From: Taibaiella koreensis
GTDB taxonomy: Bacteria; Bacteroidota; Bacteroidia; Chitinophagales; Chitinophagaceae
Direction: 5' to 3'
NCBI RefSeq assembly: GCF_003545715.1
Contig: NZ_QVNU01000004.1
Coordinates: 372,001-436,000, forward strand
DNA: 64,000 bases
Below are positions 16,685 to 25,537 of the stretch, piece after piece. The notes beneath the pieces are model-generated. The model ran no database searches, had not been told where the DNA came from, and saw nothing but the letters and a program-made list of their open reading frames with translations. The first letter of the stretch is position 1; each line of letters begins with the position of its first letter. The position numbers and the translations under genes are program-made.

Positions 16685-18847
16685 TTATTTAACGACAAGC
16701 ACTTCTCCTTTTCTCCGGATCAGGGTGCCATCCTTGCAGGTTACTTCTATGAGATAATAATAATTGCCCTGATCAACAGACTTACCCTGATGGGTACCAT
16801 TCCAGGGCTGATCGCTGCTTCGGTCGTAGAGCAACTGTCCCCAACGGTTGTAAATGATTGTACGGGTAACCTTGCTGCCATTCCTTACAGCAATTTCAAA
16901 AAGGTCGTTCCTGCCGTCGTTATTGGGCGTAAAAGCAGAGGGGATAAAAATGTAGTCGTCGCAGCAGCGTTCTACGATCACGGAGAGCTTTACCCGCTCG
17001 CTCTCACAAGAACCCAGGCTGCGGGAAACATAGAAGTCAAATACACCTTCTGCCGAGGTAATGATCGCCGGCCGGCCATCGTAGCGGTCGTTACCGGTTG
17101 CTGTCTTGTACCAGACCAGGTCTTTGTCGTTAAGGGGAAAATTGCTTACTTCTTCGTTCAGGCAATACTTAAAGGGTCCGTTGACCACCGGTGTCGAAGG
17201 GAAGGTCACAATGTCCACTTTTACCGAATCCGTAGCCGAACCGCATACGCCACCTGATACGGAGACATAGTAATAGCCGCTTTGCGAGCTCAGGGGATCG
17301 GCAATGCTCAGCTCCCTGGTGGTAGCGGTAAAACCATGCGGGCCGGTCCAGCTATAGGTAAATTCCGGATCATCGGGCTGTATATCCGGGTTGATCAATA
17401 CCGGTGTATGTTCGCACAGCGTCATGTCTTCACCAGCCTCGACCGTACCAGGTATCGGCAATAAGGTAATGGTCAGGCTACCGGATATAGGTGCACAACC
17501 GCTGCCAGGCAGGGTTGCCGAAAGGGCATAAGTAGTGGTTGTCCCCGGTGAGGCCACAGGTTCTTTAATTGCAGGATTATTAAGTCCCGATGCGGGTGTC
17601 CAGCTGTATTGCAGATCATTGCTGCCTGCTACGCGAATGCGGACCTGTCCACCCTGGCACATCACTGTATCCGGGGTCAGGATCACTGCGGAAGGTGTAT
17701 CCAGCAGCTGCAGGATTACGGAGTCCAGGAACTCCGGCGTACCGGCGCAGCTAACCGGCGCATTCAGGTAAAGCTTCAGGAGTTTTGCTCCGGCCGGCGG
17801 GGTAGTCAGCCCGGTAACGGTAAGCGTAGTCTGGGTGGCATTGGCGGGTATGGTTACACTTGCCGGAAGCGCCGCATAGTCTGTGCCGCCAATAGCATCG
17901 CCACCAGCTACAAAGGTGAGCACCTGGGGTGTCGGCTTGGCCACCGAACGGCTAAAGGTAAGCGTGGCCGGACTACAGCCTTTGTAAATTGTAGGCAGAC
18001 CGCCCACTGTCAGCGGCGCAGTAAGTGCTACATCATAAGTAGTGGATTGCAGGCTGCCGGCTTTGATAAATACACCAGAATCGTACAAGCCATTTACGGC
18101 ATCGGCAACAGTAAGCTTCAGGTGATACGTATCGCAGGGAATTACGGTCTGGGCTGCTGTCAGCACCGTAGTCAGTCCCCTGTAAGCTACCGTCGTGCTG
18201 CCCTGGTTATTGTTGTACCAGGTGGTAAAGGGCGCGCCAGGACCCATAGCGGTACAGTTGGGTAAGGAACCATATGGTCCGGGGATACCGGTATTGATAG
18301 AATTGACAGCCACCGGGATATTGGTCCCCGGTACACGGGCTATATTCTGTATGCCGGTAATACCCGGCCCGGAGATAAAGAAGGCGAAGGCATCGTTGTA
18401 AGGGCCACAGATGGAATTGATATATTCTTCAGAGCCGAACACATAATCAAACTTCACCGTATCGCCCTTAGGAACCAGGTCGAACTGCAAGATACAAGCA
18501 TCCCTGGTGGTCGATGCACCGGAAAGGGCCGTCAGATCAGGATCACCGCCGGTGTTGTTGTTAAAGCTGGTGAGCCCCGGCTCGGGCCCGGCTACAGCCG
18601 CCGCATTGCCGGTCGTCAGCACGATGCCGTCTGAAATGCCCAGGCTGCTGGATACTGCGGTAAACGAACCATTGCCCTGTGCGGCACAGGTAAGTGTGGC
18701 ATTCAGCACAGTGACGCCGCTCCCGGCCAGGTTTTGGGCAAGCGCGGTGGCGGTTTGCCCGGTGGTTACGGTAAGCTGCGCCGCGCTGCGCGACAAGCAG
18801 CCCAACAGCGGCAATGTAATCAATGCAAGGCGGTAAAGTGGCTTCAT
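16685..18847 (-). CDS. T9SS type B protein with choice-of-anchor L domain
   Basis: The 720-residue protein has a signal peptide (ending around SRSAAQ) and an N-terminal domain of the choice-of-anchor L type. Its marks are SDGIVLTTGNAAAVAGPE and FDYVFGSEEYINSICGPYND (residues ~70-160). Ig-like segments follow (residues ~300-560). The T9SS type B sorting domain is at the C-terminus (IPSAFTPNNDGRNDLFEI...IIYNRWGQLLYD). It should be exported across the outer membrane. It is the first gene of a pair with the repeat-rich 1300-residue protein, whose start lies 9 bp downstream. Confidence 0.87.
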   Translation of the reverse strand: MKPLYRLALITLPLLGCLSRSAAQLTVTTGQTATALAQNLAGSGVTVLNATLTCAAQGNGSFTAVSSSLGISDGIVLTTGNAAAVAGPEPGLTSFNNNTGGDPDLTALSGASTTRDACILQFDLVPKGDTVKFDYVFGSEEYINSICGPYNDAFAFFISGPGITGIQNIARVPGTNIPVAVNSINTGIPGPYGSLPNCTAMGPGAPFTTWYNNNQGSTTVAYRGLTTVLTAAQTVIPCDTYHLKLTVADAVNGLYDSGVFIKAGSLQSTTYDVALTAPLTVGGLPTIYKGCSPATLTFSRSVAKPTPQVLTFVAGGDAIGGTDYAALPASVTIPANATQTTLTVTGLTTPPAGAKLLKLYLNAPVSCAGTPEFLDSVILQLLDTPSAVILTPDTVMCQGGQVRIRVAGSNDLQYSWTPASGLNNPAIKEPVASPGTTTTYALSATLPGSGCAPISGSLTITLLPIPGTVEAGEDMTLCEHTPVLINPDIQPDDPEFTYSWTGPHGFTATTRELSIADPLSSQSGYYYVSVSGGVCGSATDSVKVDIVTFPSTPVVNGPFKYCLNEEVSNFPLNDKDLVWYKTATGNDRYDGRPAIITSAEGVFDFYVSRSLGSCESERVKLSVIVERCCDDYIFIPSAFTPNNDGRNDLFEIAVRNGSKVTRTIIYNRWGQLLYDRSSDQPWNGTHQGKSVDQGNYYYLIEVTCKDGTLIRRKGEVLVVK

Positions 18848-18865
18848 ATGCTTTGTTATTTCATC

Positions 18866-18896
18866 AATATTCCGGGCCCAATGGGTCCGGAATATT
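18866..18896 (-). terminator. Strong stem-loop upstream of the CAL-domain gene
   Basis: AATATTCCGGGCCC pairs with GGGTCCGGAATATT around a three-base loop (one G-T pair). It may end transcription from the sigma-factor side. No T-run follows on the minus strand, so termination is uncertain. Confidence 0.45.
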
Positions 18897-18902
18897 TTAG
18901 GG

Positions 18903-19055
18903 TTATACTTTGATAAATTTCATGCTCGTTGTTCCCGTCGTCGCCTGTAACGGGAACAGGTACAGGCCCGGCGGAAAACCGGTAAGGCAGATACCCACTT
19001 TGCTGCTACGGCCGGCATAGATGTGCCGGTACTGTTGCTGTATCATCATTGCCAT
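18903..19055 (-). pseudogene. Fragment of a T9SS type A sorting domain
   Basis: A minus-strand frame ending at TAA 18903 reads ...SSKVGICLTGFPPGLYLFPL...TTSMKFIKV. This is the shape of a T9SS type A C-terminal sorting domain (LsgLpxGxYxxxl ... xxKxxKx). No cargo domain precedes it; upstream the frame runs into the 3' end of the sigma-factor gene. It is best read as the leftover 3' end of a deleted exported-protein gene. Confidence 0.45.
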
Positions 19056-19092
19056 GATCCTTCTCGTGTTACAGGTAAAAAACGGGGCTGTT

Positions 19093-19956
19093 TTACAAAT
19101 AAGCCTTCAGCACCTGGTGCGAGGGCTTTACCCGCAAAATATCCAATGCCCTATCCTTGATTTGCCGCACCCTTTCGCGGGTTAGCTGATAATAGGCAGC
19201 TATATCTTCGATAGAATAAGGCTCCGGCACTCCAATGCCGAAGTACAGCTTGATAATATTGCGCTGCCGCTCCGGCAATACGGATAAATATTGGTTGATA
19301 TCTTTTTTAAGCGAATCGTGATGCTCCATAGCACGGTCGATACTGGCCGCGTGCCGGTCTTCCAGCAGATCGGCGAGCGTGGCATCTTCGTCGTGCTGTA
19401 CGGGTGCATCGATACTGGTATATTTTTGTGAGGCATGCAGTACGCTTTCCACTTCGGTAAGCGCAACGCCCAGGTGCTCGGCCAGCTCACCGGCCAGGGG
19501 CTCCCGCTCCAGCTGCTGCTCGAGCAGGTTGTTGGCCCGGGCTATGCGATTGTTGAGTGCCACCTTATTGAGCGGCAGCCGGATGAGGCGGCTATGCTCG
19601 GCCAATGCCTGTAATATGGACTGCCGTATCCACCACACGGCATAGGAAATAAACTTAAAACCCTTTGTTTCGTCAAAGCGTTGTGCGGCTGTGATAAGGC
19701 CCACGTTGCCTTCGTTGATCAGATCGCTGAGACTTACCCCCTGGTTCTGGTACTGTTTTGCCACCGATACCACAAACCGGAGATTGGCTTTGATCAGCTG
19801 ATGCAGCGCTTTTTCATCGCCAAGCCGGATCTGCACGCACAATTCTGATTCCGCATCGGCAGAGATCAGGTCTACTTTACCAATTTCCTGGAGGTATTTC
19901 TCAAGGGCATGGCTTTCACGGATCGTAATGGACCTGGAGATCTTTAGCTGTCGCAT
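19093..19956 (-). CDS. RpoD-family sigma factor, divergent paralogue
   Basis: The 287-residue protein has the size and N-terminus (MRQLKISRSITIRESHALEK) of the Bacteroidota primary sigma factor. Region 2 is well conserved (FKFISYAVWWIRQSILQALA), and region 4 ends in LTRERVRQIKDRALDILR. Region 3 and the linker (NNRIARANNLLEQQLEREPL) and region 4.1 (GIGVPEPYSIEDIAAYY) differ noticeably from the usual primary sigma sequence. It may therefore be an alternative RpoD-like factor. ATG 19956 is chosen; the extension to 20064 is low in similarity and reads across the promoter. Its promoter resembles that of the T9SS operon at 24.5 kb. Confidence 0.85.
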   Translation of the reverse strand: MRQLKISRSITIRESHALEKYLQEIGKVDLISADAESELCVQIRLGDEKALHQLIKANLRFVVSVAKQYQNQGVSLSDLINEGNVGLITAAQRFDETKGFKFISYAVWWIRQSILQALAEHSRLIRLPLNKVALNNRIARANNLLEQQLEREPLAGELAEHLGVALTEVESVLHASQKYTSIDAPVQHDEDATLADLLEDRHAASIDRAMEHHDSLKKDINQYLSVLPERQRNIIKLYFGIGVPEPYSIEDIAAYYQLTRERVRQIKDRALDILRVKPSHQVLKAYL

Positions 19957-20078
19957 AACGCAGAAGGATATATTAATGTACCGCTTTGGACGGTAGAGAT
20001 AACGTGCGAAAAAGGGGGGCTTGGTGCTGGATTGGTGGTGCGTTTGATCTGTTGTTTCCCCCACTCTGAATTACAATT

Positions 20079-20210
20079 CAAAAGTATTTCCCTTTCGGCT
20101 GCCGGCCTATAATCCTATGGTTATGTATTTAAATTAACAATACGTTTATAGCTGACAAACATTACAATAACGAGTAGTCATTCAATTTGATAACATTATA
20201 ATAATAGCTA
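20079..20210 (-). promoter_or_regulatory. Sigma-factor gene promoter, architecture shared with 24.5 kb
   Basis: On the minus strand, from upstream to downstream: TGTTATCAAA (20195-20186), a 70-bp gap, GGATTATAGG (20115-20106), and TACTTTTG (20086-20079). The last fits the Bacteroidota -7 box TAnnTTTG. The same elements occur at identical spacing at 24518-24650. The rest of the gap 19957-20356 shows nothing else recognisable. Confidence 0.6.
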
Positions 20211-20356
20211 CATAATACCCCTGTTTTCGTTCTGTTTTTAATAAAAAAAACGTTGCTGAATGCCTGGCAACAACTTATGTCAATGGCATTTCTCATGGCT
20301 ATCTCAGATAGGGGGGAACCGGTAAAGGAGCTATGTCTGTATTAGAGAACGGACAA

Positions 20357-20386
20357 GAAAAAAGCGGCCTCTTTTCAGAAGCCGCT
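20357..20386 (-). terminator. Intrinsic terminator of the exported-nuclease operon
   Basis: On the minus strand AGCGGC ... GCCGCT forms a stem, followed directly by a T-run (complement of A at 20358-20363). It lies 24 bp after the stop of the nuclease gene. Confidence 0.8.
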
Positions 20387-20409
20387 GGACGAAAACAATT
20401 TTGTCTTGA

Positions 20410-21711
20410 TCAATGTACCAGCACAAGCTTGTGCAACAATCCATTGCCCTCTCTGCCCTTAAGCTGCAGCAGGTACAGACCGGGTATCAGGCCCGGTATC
20501 GTCACGCGGAAATCGGACTGACGCCTTGCCTCCCAGGAGGCGCTGTACAAGGCCGCTCCCGACAGGCTGTGAAGGGTAACCTTAACTGCGCCATCGACCT
20601 TTGCCACATCGCTGCAATGCAGTCGCAGCAGGTTCCCCTCCAACGGGTTTTCTACGTTGAATATGCCCGGGTCACCGGCTTGAGGGCCGGATATACCGGC
20701 GCCTTGGGTCACTTTACGTACCACGAAGCGGGCGGTAACGGGAAGATGATCCGACATGTTGTATAAGGATTGCAGGACCGTCGAAGGCACGATGGTATTC
20801 GCAGGATTGTCCAGCAAGCCCCTGTTGAAATGGTTGCCATCCTGGCCAATGATGCGATAGCTCATGGGCTGGTAGCTGATCCGCTGCTCGTTGTTCTTTA
20901 TGGGGCCCGATATCAGGATCTGATCGAAGCGATCGTCGAGCCCTCCGGTGGCGCCGCCATCGGCCAGGGCCACCCTCCGGGTACTCTGGCTATGGATATC
21001 GGCAAAAGAGCTGTTACCATTCCAGTTGCCCGGGCGGTCAATAGGGTCGTAGAATTTTGATTTGGGATTGCTGCTGTTTACCAAGTTCTGGTAGCAGCCT
21101 TCCTCCGAGGTATATACATTCATGTCTCCCATGAAGAGGTAATTGCCCGGGTTCCCCGGATAGGTATTCAGGTAAGTAGCGACGAGAGCTGTTTCTCTTA
21201 TCCTGTCGAGCGAGTCCTGGCTATAGCTGCCTGCTTTCAGGTGCGCTACGATCACCGTGAGGAAGGTGGTGTCCCGTGTCTGTGCCAGCATCGCATCCTT
21301 GTAGTACAGCCGGAAGGCAATAATATCGCGGGTCTGGCTGGCGATGGTTTGCTGGTGCAACAGGCCCAGCTTGCTCTTTTTCCAGAAGAGCATATTGGTC
21401 TGGATCTGGTTATTCGCGTTGGCGTAACTTCCCTTTTCCCATTCGGCGCCCAAAACAGTATTGAGGATCTCCTCCGAATATTCGGCGCCCCTTGTAATCT
21501 CATTGGCGCCAAAAATATCGGGCTTCACGAAATCGAGGATCGTCTGTAATCTCGGGTTCTTATAAGAAGTCGGATTGTCCCCGTCGCCATAATTCAGCAG
21601 GTTGTACTGCATTACGCGAAGGGTGTCGGTATCCTGGCCGCGGGCGGGGGTAAAAGCCTGTCCGCTCAACATCAGGAGGAACAGGGGTAGTTTTATTGGT
21701 TTTATTGACAT
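20410..21711 (-). CDS. Exported endonuclease/exonuclease/phosphatase family protein, T9SS type A
   Basis: The 433-residue protein has a signal peptide (ending near PARGQ). An endonuclease/exonuclease/phosphatase domain covers residues ~30-340: the N-terminal RVMQYNLLNYG, FGANEI with the metal-binding glutamate, the GDMNVYTSEEG motif and the C-terminal SDHLPV. An ~80-residue type A sorting domain follows (residues ~350-433, ending PGLIPGLYLLQLKG...LHKLVLVH). It is probably released as an extracellular nuclease or phosphodiesterase. It is the last gene of an apparent three-gene operon (24447 to 20410) ending at a clear terminator. Confidence 0.87.
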   Translation of the reverse strand: MSIKPIKLPLFLLMLSGQAFTPARGQDTDTLRVMQYNLLNYGDGDNPTSYKNPRLQTILDFVKPDIFGANEITRGAEYSEEILNTVLGAEWEKGSYANANNQIQTNMLFWKKSKLGLLHQQTIASQTRDIIAFRLYYKDAMLAQTRDTTFLTVIVAHLKAGSYSQDSLDRIRETALVATYLNTYPGNPGNYLFMGDMNVYTSEEGCYQNLVNSSNPKSKFYDPIDRPGNWNGNSSFADIHSQSTRRVALADGGATGGLDDRFDQILISGPIKNNEQRISYQPMSYRIIGQDGNHFNRGLLDNPANTIVPSTVLQSLYNMSDHLPVTARFVVRKVTQGAGISGPQAGDPGIFNVENPLEGNLLRLHCSDVAKVDGAVKVTLHSLSGAALYSASWEARRQSDFRVTIPGLIPGLYLLQLKGREGNGLLHKLVLVH

Positions 21712-21719
21712 AGAAAAGA

Positions 21720-22016
21720 TTACCGGGGGCCTGTGATACGTTTGTAATTTTTAAATCGTTTATCCTTTTTCAGTTCGAGGTGCTTTTTCCTGAATTTACG
21801 CTTGTTCATCATTTCCATGATGTGGTAATGTTCGGCCAGCTCCTGTATCTCCTGCAACTTGGCTTTATACTTCACAAAGATATTTTCCTGCTGCACGATA
21901 TCGTTGATATACTGAAAGATTTCTTCCTGGTCGATACCCAGGTCTGACCACAGCAGCACCTGCTGCCTCAATTGCACACAAAACTGATCGTGTCTGCTCG
22001 CGCTGATGAATCCCAT
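21720..22016 (-). CDS. Small basic helical protein, unknown
   Basis: The 98-residue product has no signal peptide or membrane segment and no recognised family. It is predicted to be mostly helical, with a strongly basic C-terminal third (KRKFRKKHLELKKDKRFKNY). Its start is 25 bp after the T9SS type B gene and its stop is 8 bp before the exported nuclease gene, so it is likely co-transcribed with both. Confidence 0.6.
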   Translation of the reverse strand: MGFISASRHDQFCVQLRQQVLLWSDLGIDQEEIFQYINDIVQQENIFVKYKAKLQEIQELAEHYHIMEMMNKRKFRKKHLELKKDKRFKNYKRITGPR

Positions 22017-22041
22017 ATGTAGCTTCGTTTTGGTTGAATAA

Positions 22042-24447
22042 TTAACGTAGTAAGGTCACATTACCCTGGTAGTTTTCGGAGCGACCGTTGCGGAAGGCCA
22101 CCTGGATCAGGTAAATGTACACGCCACCTGGCTGTGCCGTTCCGTTGAAGTAGCCATCCCATCCCCGCCCCTCCGGTCTTGTGGTCTCGAATACCACCTG
22201 CCCCCAGCGGTTCAGCACCTGCATTTTGAAAAGCGATACGGAAGAAGAAAGCAATTGCCTGGGGAAGAAGTAATCGTTGGCGCCGTCGCCGTTGGGTGTA
22301 AAGGCGTTGGGAATGTCGATATAGCAGTCCTTCGCGATATGCACTTGGTCGGAATTACTGCAGAAATCTGTAAATACCGTCAGCTTAATATCGCCGTGGT
22401 GCTTCACCTCGATTGCCGGTGTGGTTTCACCCGTGCTCCATTCATAGCGGGCATGAGCTTCGGCCGGTTCCTTGTTGGCCAGGTATATGGCATTGCCATG
22501 AAGACACATGCTGGAATCATTACCCAGGCTCACTTTCGGCATCGGATGTACATTTACCGAGTCCAGCACGATGCCTTCGGGACAACCGGGGGTTGTTGTA
22601 TTAAGTGTAAAGAAATAAGTACCTTCCTTCTCATATGCGTGGGTCATTTCGCGTACTTCCTCACGGTTCCGGTTGTCATTTTCCCGGTCATTCAGCGTTT
22701 CCCTGTTGTTGTCGCCAAAATCCCAATGCATGATCCCGAAACCTCCCGTGTATTTCATGGTGAACAATACTTCATCACCCGTACAAATGTCATGCTTATC
22801 CAGGCTAAGGTCTACCGCAGCAACCGGCGATACCCATACCATTTGGCTGCTGCTGTCGCGGCAGCCGTCGCTGTTCGTGATCTTCAGCTTAACGGAAAAT
22901 ATACCGGGTCCACGATACAGGTGCTCGATATTACGCGCATTGCTGGTGTACTCATCACCTGTATTCCAGAGATAGTCCAGGCTGTCGCCTGCCGAAGTAT
23001 TGAGCGTTACCAGCGGATCGGTAATGCATAAAGTATCTTTTTGCAGGGTGAATACCGCATCGATGGCGCTTACAGTTACCCTGATATGCCTGCGCCTGCT
23101 TTCACAACCGTTAGCCGTTGCCGTAACATACCAATGTACGATCCCCGCTGTAGCGGTATTGATCACCGGCGCTGTAGCCGAGGGTACACCACCGGTAGCG
23201 GTAGGATACCAGATGAGGTTGGGACCAGTAGCACTAAGGGTATATGCAGGTGCATTCTGGCAGAGCAATATCGAGGTATCGGCCGCCGGCATATCGGGCA
23301 GTGGGTTGATGCGCACCGTGATCTCGCTTCTCGGGCTTTCACAGCCATTCACCGTTTCCGAAACGTACCAGTAAAAATTGCCGGTGTCTGCCGTTGAAGG
23401 AACGGGTATCGTCGCGCTACCGGTACCGCCTACGAGGGTATCATACCAGGTAAGATGCGTGCCTGTAGCGCTCAGCGGCACCGCCACACCATCGTTACAA
23501 TAGGAAACAGGGCTTACAACTGCTGGCGCTGCCGGTATGGGATTGACGGTAAGATCGATCGTTACGATAGAGTCACAGCCTCCCTGTGAGGTAAAATGTT
23601 CGGTATGATAGCCAGCAGTGGTATACAGGTTGCTGCCCAGGGGATAGCTTTCGCCCTGGCATATGGATACGTCCAGCGTATCGTTGGATGAAGTGCCGCC
23701 GGCCGGCGCTTTCATGCTGTTGATCCAGGTGGCGTTAGCCGCAGTATTAGGCAATCCGGGTGTTTCATTGGTGGGCACAGCACCCGATGTCCAGCCTGCC
23801 GATAAATTGTATTGATCGTTGGTCAGGTAAAATACCTTTTGCGCGCCTGAGCCCGCAATATGTACTGGTGCTACCACACCACTGCCATAGCTTACAGCAT
23901 GGTAAGCCGCGGTAAGATTGGCAGGATCTACAGTCTGTACGGCATCATTGGTATTGTTAAGCGCGATATTGGTCCAGGTGGTAGAAGGACCGAAGCCAGT
24001 GGAAGGATAATTCATAGAGCTGGTCGACGGAACGGTCAGATTGAGCTCAAGCAGCGGCGAGCTCACCGGCAGGATATAGACGCCGTCGTTATTGGCATCT
24101 GTAGGGTCATCGGCCGGCATACTGGGATTAAGATCGCCACTGTTATAGATCACGATAAGGGAACCATAAGGCACACAGGACCAGTTAGCATCGCTCGCAA
24201 AGCGATAACAACCAGGGGAAACAGCAGTCGAGCCATACCAGCCATTATTATCGTCGAAGATCCAGCCACGCAGATCAAAGCAGGTATCGTTGCAGGTGGC
24301 CTGCCCTTTTACCAGCAACTCTACATACTCTTTATTACCGGAGGCGCCATTTGAAAATTCATTCACAACGAGCTGTGCCCTGGCCTTAAGACCCAAACAA
24401 AGGAAAAATAGACCGGAAAGAAGCGCGAAACTGCGGAGCTGTTTCAT
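22042..24447 (-). CDS. T9SS type B protein with lamin-tail-like domain
   Basis: The 801-residue protein has a signal peptide (MKQLRSFALLSGLFFLCLGL, cleavage near ARAQ). An N-terminal lamin-tail-like domain follows (LVVNEFSNGASGNKEYVELL ... residues ~26-210). Ig-like modules come next with the pattern LSATGxxLxWY (residues ~300-450), then a PKD-like domain (MHWDFGDNN ... AYEKEGTYFF). A type B sorting domain ends it (IPNAFTPNGDGANDYFFP ... VLNRWGQVVFE). Lamin-tail domains are common in exported nucleases and surface proteins, and this operon also codes for an exported nuclease. A joint role in surface nucleic-acid handling is possible but not shown. Confidence 0.85.
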   Translation of the reverse strand: MKQLRSFALLSGLFFLCLGLKARAQLVVNEFSNGASGNKEYVELLVKGQATCNDTCFDLRGWIFDDNNGWYGSTAVSPGCYRFASDANWSCVPYGSLIVIYNSGDLNPSMPADDPTDANNDGVYILPVSSPLLELNLTVPSTSSMNYPSTGFGPSTTWTNIALNNTNDAVQTVDPANLTAAYHAVSYGSGVVAPVHIAGSGAQKVFYLTNDQYNLSAGWTSGAVPTNETPGLPNTAANATWINSMKAPAGGTSSNDTLDVSICQGESYPLGSNLYTTAGYHTEHFTSQGGCDSIVTIDLTVNPIPAAPAVVSPVSYCNDGVAVPLSATGTHLTWYDTLVGGTGSATIPVPSTADTGNFYWYVSETVNGCESPRSEITVRINPLPDMPAADTSILLCQNAPAYTLSATGPNLIWYPTATGGVPSATAPVINTATAGIVHWYVTATANGCESRRRHIRVTVSAIDAVFTLQKDTLCITDPLVTLNTSAGDSLDYLWNTGDEYTSNARNIEHLYRGPGIFSVKLKITNSDGCRDSSSQMVWVSPVAAVDLSLDKHDICTGDEVLFTMKYTGGFGIMHWDFGDNNRETLNDRENDNRNREEVREMTHAYEKEGTYFFTLNTTTPGCPEGIVLDSVNVHPMPKVSLGNDSSMCLHGNAIYLANKEPAEAHARYEWSTGETTPAIEVKHHGDIKLTVFTDFCSNSDQVHIAKDCYIDIPNAFTPNGDGANDYFFPRQLLSSSVSLFKMQVLNRWGQVVFETTRPEGRGWDGYFNGTAQPGGVYIYLIQVAFRNGRSENYQGNVTLLR

Positions 24448-24517
24448 TAGAATGGAAGTTGTTGGCTTTTTACAAGTGGCCTTGGCGGGGGCATTGCCAA
24501 AGGACTTTAACCGGGCA

Positions 24518-24650
24518 CAAAATTATTTCCGCCATAGCTGCTGCCCTATAATCCGATAGTTAAGTATGGGTTTTAACTATACTTTTTGCATTACAAACCA
24601 ATAAGTTGATCAAATTGCCTACCATTTGATAACATAAGGATAATACAAAA
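24518..24650 (-). promoter_or_regulatory. Promoter of the T9SS-nuclease operon, matching the sigma-factor promoter
   Basis: On the minus strand: TGTTATCAAA (24634-24625), GGATTATAGG (24554-24545) and TAATTTTG (24525-24518, -7 box TAnnTTTG). Element order and spacing equal those at 20079-20210. The remaining part of the 24448-24792 gap holds the upstream region of the divergent histidine kinase, without a distinct motif. Confidence 0.6.
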
Positions 24651-24792
24651 AGAAGGAAAGCAAGCTGCTACATTAACTTTTGATTACCAACCACCCAAAC
24701 CACCTCCGGCAGGCGTATTGTGCCTAATTTCGCGGTTTTAATATTCGGATCATAAACCACAGCAAAACCATTTACCAACCGGAAACAAAAGG

Positions 24793-25443
24793 ATGATGAA
24801 CCTTGCGCTGGCAGAACAGGAAAAAGAAAGGTTGAAGGCCTTCCTGGATGGAGAACAAAAGGAACGGAGCCGCATCGGCCGGGAGCTGCACGACGGTATC
24901 GGCGCGATGCTGTTCACCATCAGCCATCAATTGAAGGCATACTTCAATGCGAACGAGCAGGAAGACAAAGAAGCATTGAACCGGCTGATAGGATTGGTCA
25001 ATGATACAACAGTAGAGCTGAAGAACACGGTACACAGTCTTATACCGGAAACCATCGCCCTCCGGGGACTTGAGGCTTCCCTTGCTTCTTACTGCGATCT
25101 CATCTGCCGGGGGCAGCATCCGCATATACAGCTGAATTGTTATGGCAACTGGAACATGGTAGACGTGGCCGTGCTGCACTCGCTGTTCCGTATGGCCCAG
25201 GAGCTCATCCGGAACATCATGATGCATTCGGGCGCCAGCTATGCAGCGGTTACCCTGTCCTGTTTTGACAATAGCATCAGGCTTTTTGCCGAGGACAATG
25301 GTTGCGGCTTCGATGTTGTTCATACGCCGTATGGTTCAGGCCTGCACAATCTCCATGCCAGGGTATCGCTGCTCAAGGGCGAGATCAGCCTGGAATCCGT
25401 ACCAGGCAAGGGAACTACCTGTACGATCATCATCGGCCTCTAG
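24793..25443 (+). CDS. Soluble sensor histidine kinase, NarL/HisKA_3 type
   Basis: The 216-residue protein is only the transmitter part of a NarX/DesK-type kinase. The dimerisation helix has the phospho-acceptor histidine in ERSRIGRELHDGIGAML. The ATPase domain has the N-box (RMAQELIRNIMMHSGA), the G1 box EDNGCGFD and the G2-like GSGLHNLHARV. No input domain or membrane segment is present, so the stimulus must come through a partner or a cytoplasmic signal. The start ATG 24793 has AAAAGG just upstream. The response regulator gene follows after 94 bp. Confidence 0.88.
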   Translation: MMNLALAEQEKERLKAFLDGEQKERSRIGRELHDGIGAMLFTISHQLKAYFNANEQEDKEALNRLIGLVNDTTVELKNTVHSLIPETIALRGLEASLASYCDLICRGQHPHIQLNCYGNWNMVDVAVLHSLFRMAQELIRNIMMHSGASYAAVTLSCFDNSIRLFAEDNGCGFDVVHTPYGSGLHNLHARVSLLKGEISLESVPGKGTTCTIIIGL

Positions 25444-25537
25444 TTATGCTCTGTTATGGTTATAGCACCTCCCGGGTATTCGTGCCCAACCCCGCGCCCG
25501 GTAATGCTGTCTCTGATCCGTTAAACCTAACAACACC

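Noticed and set aside
19957-20064. Longer start for the sigma factor
   Set aside because: The added 36 residues are low-complexity and cover the gap next to the -7 box. The family N-terminus begins at MRQLKIS (19956).
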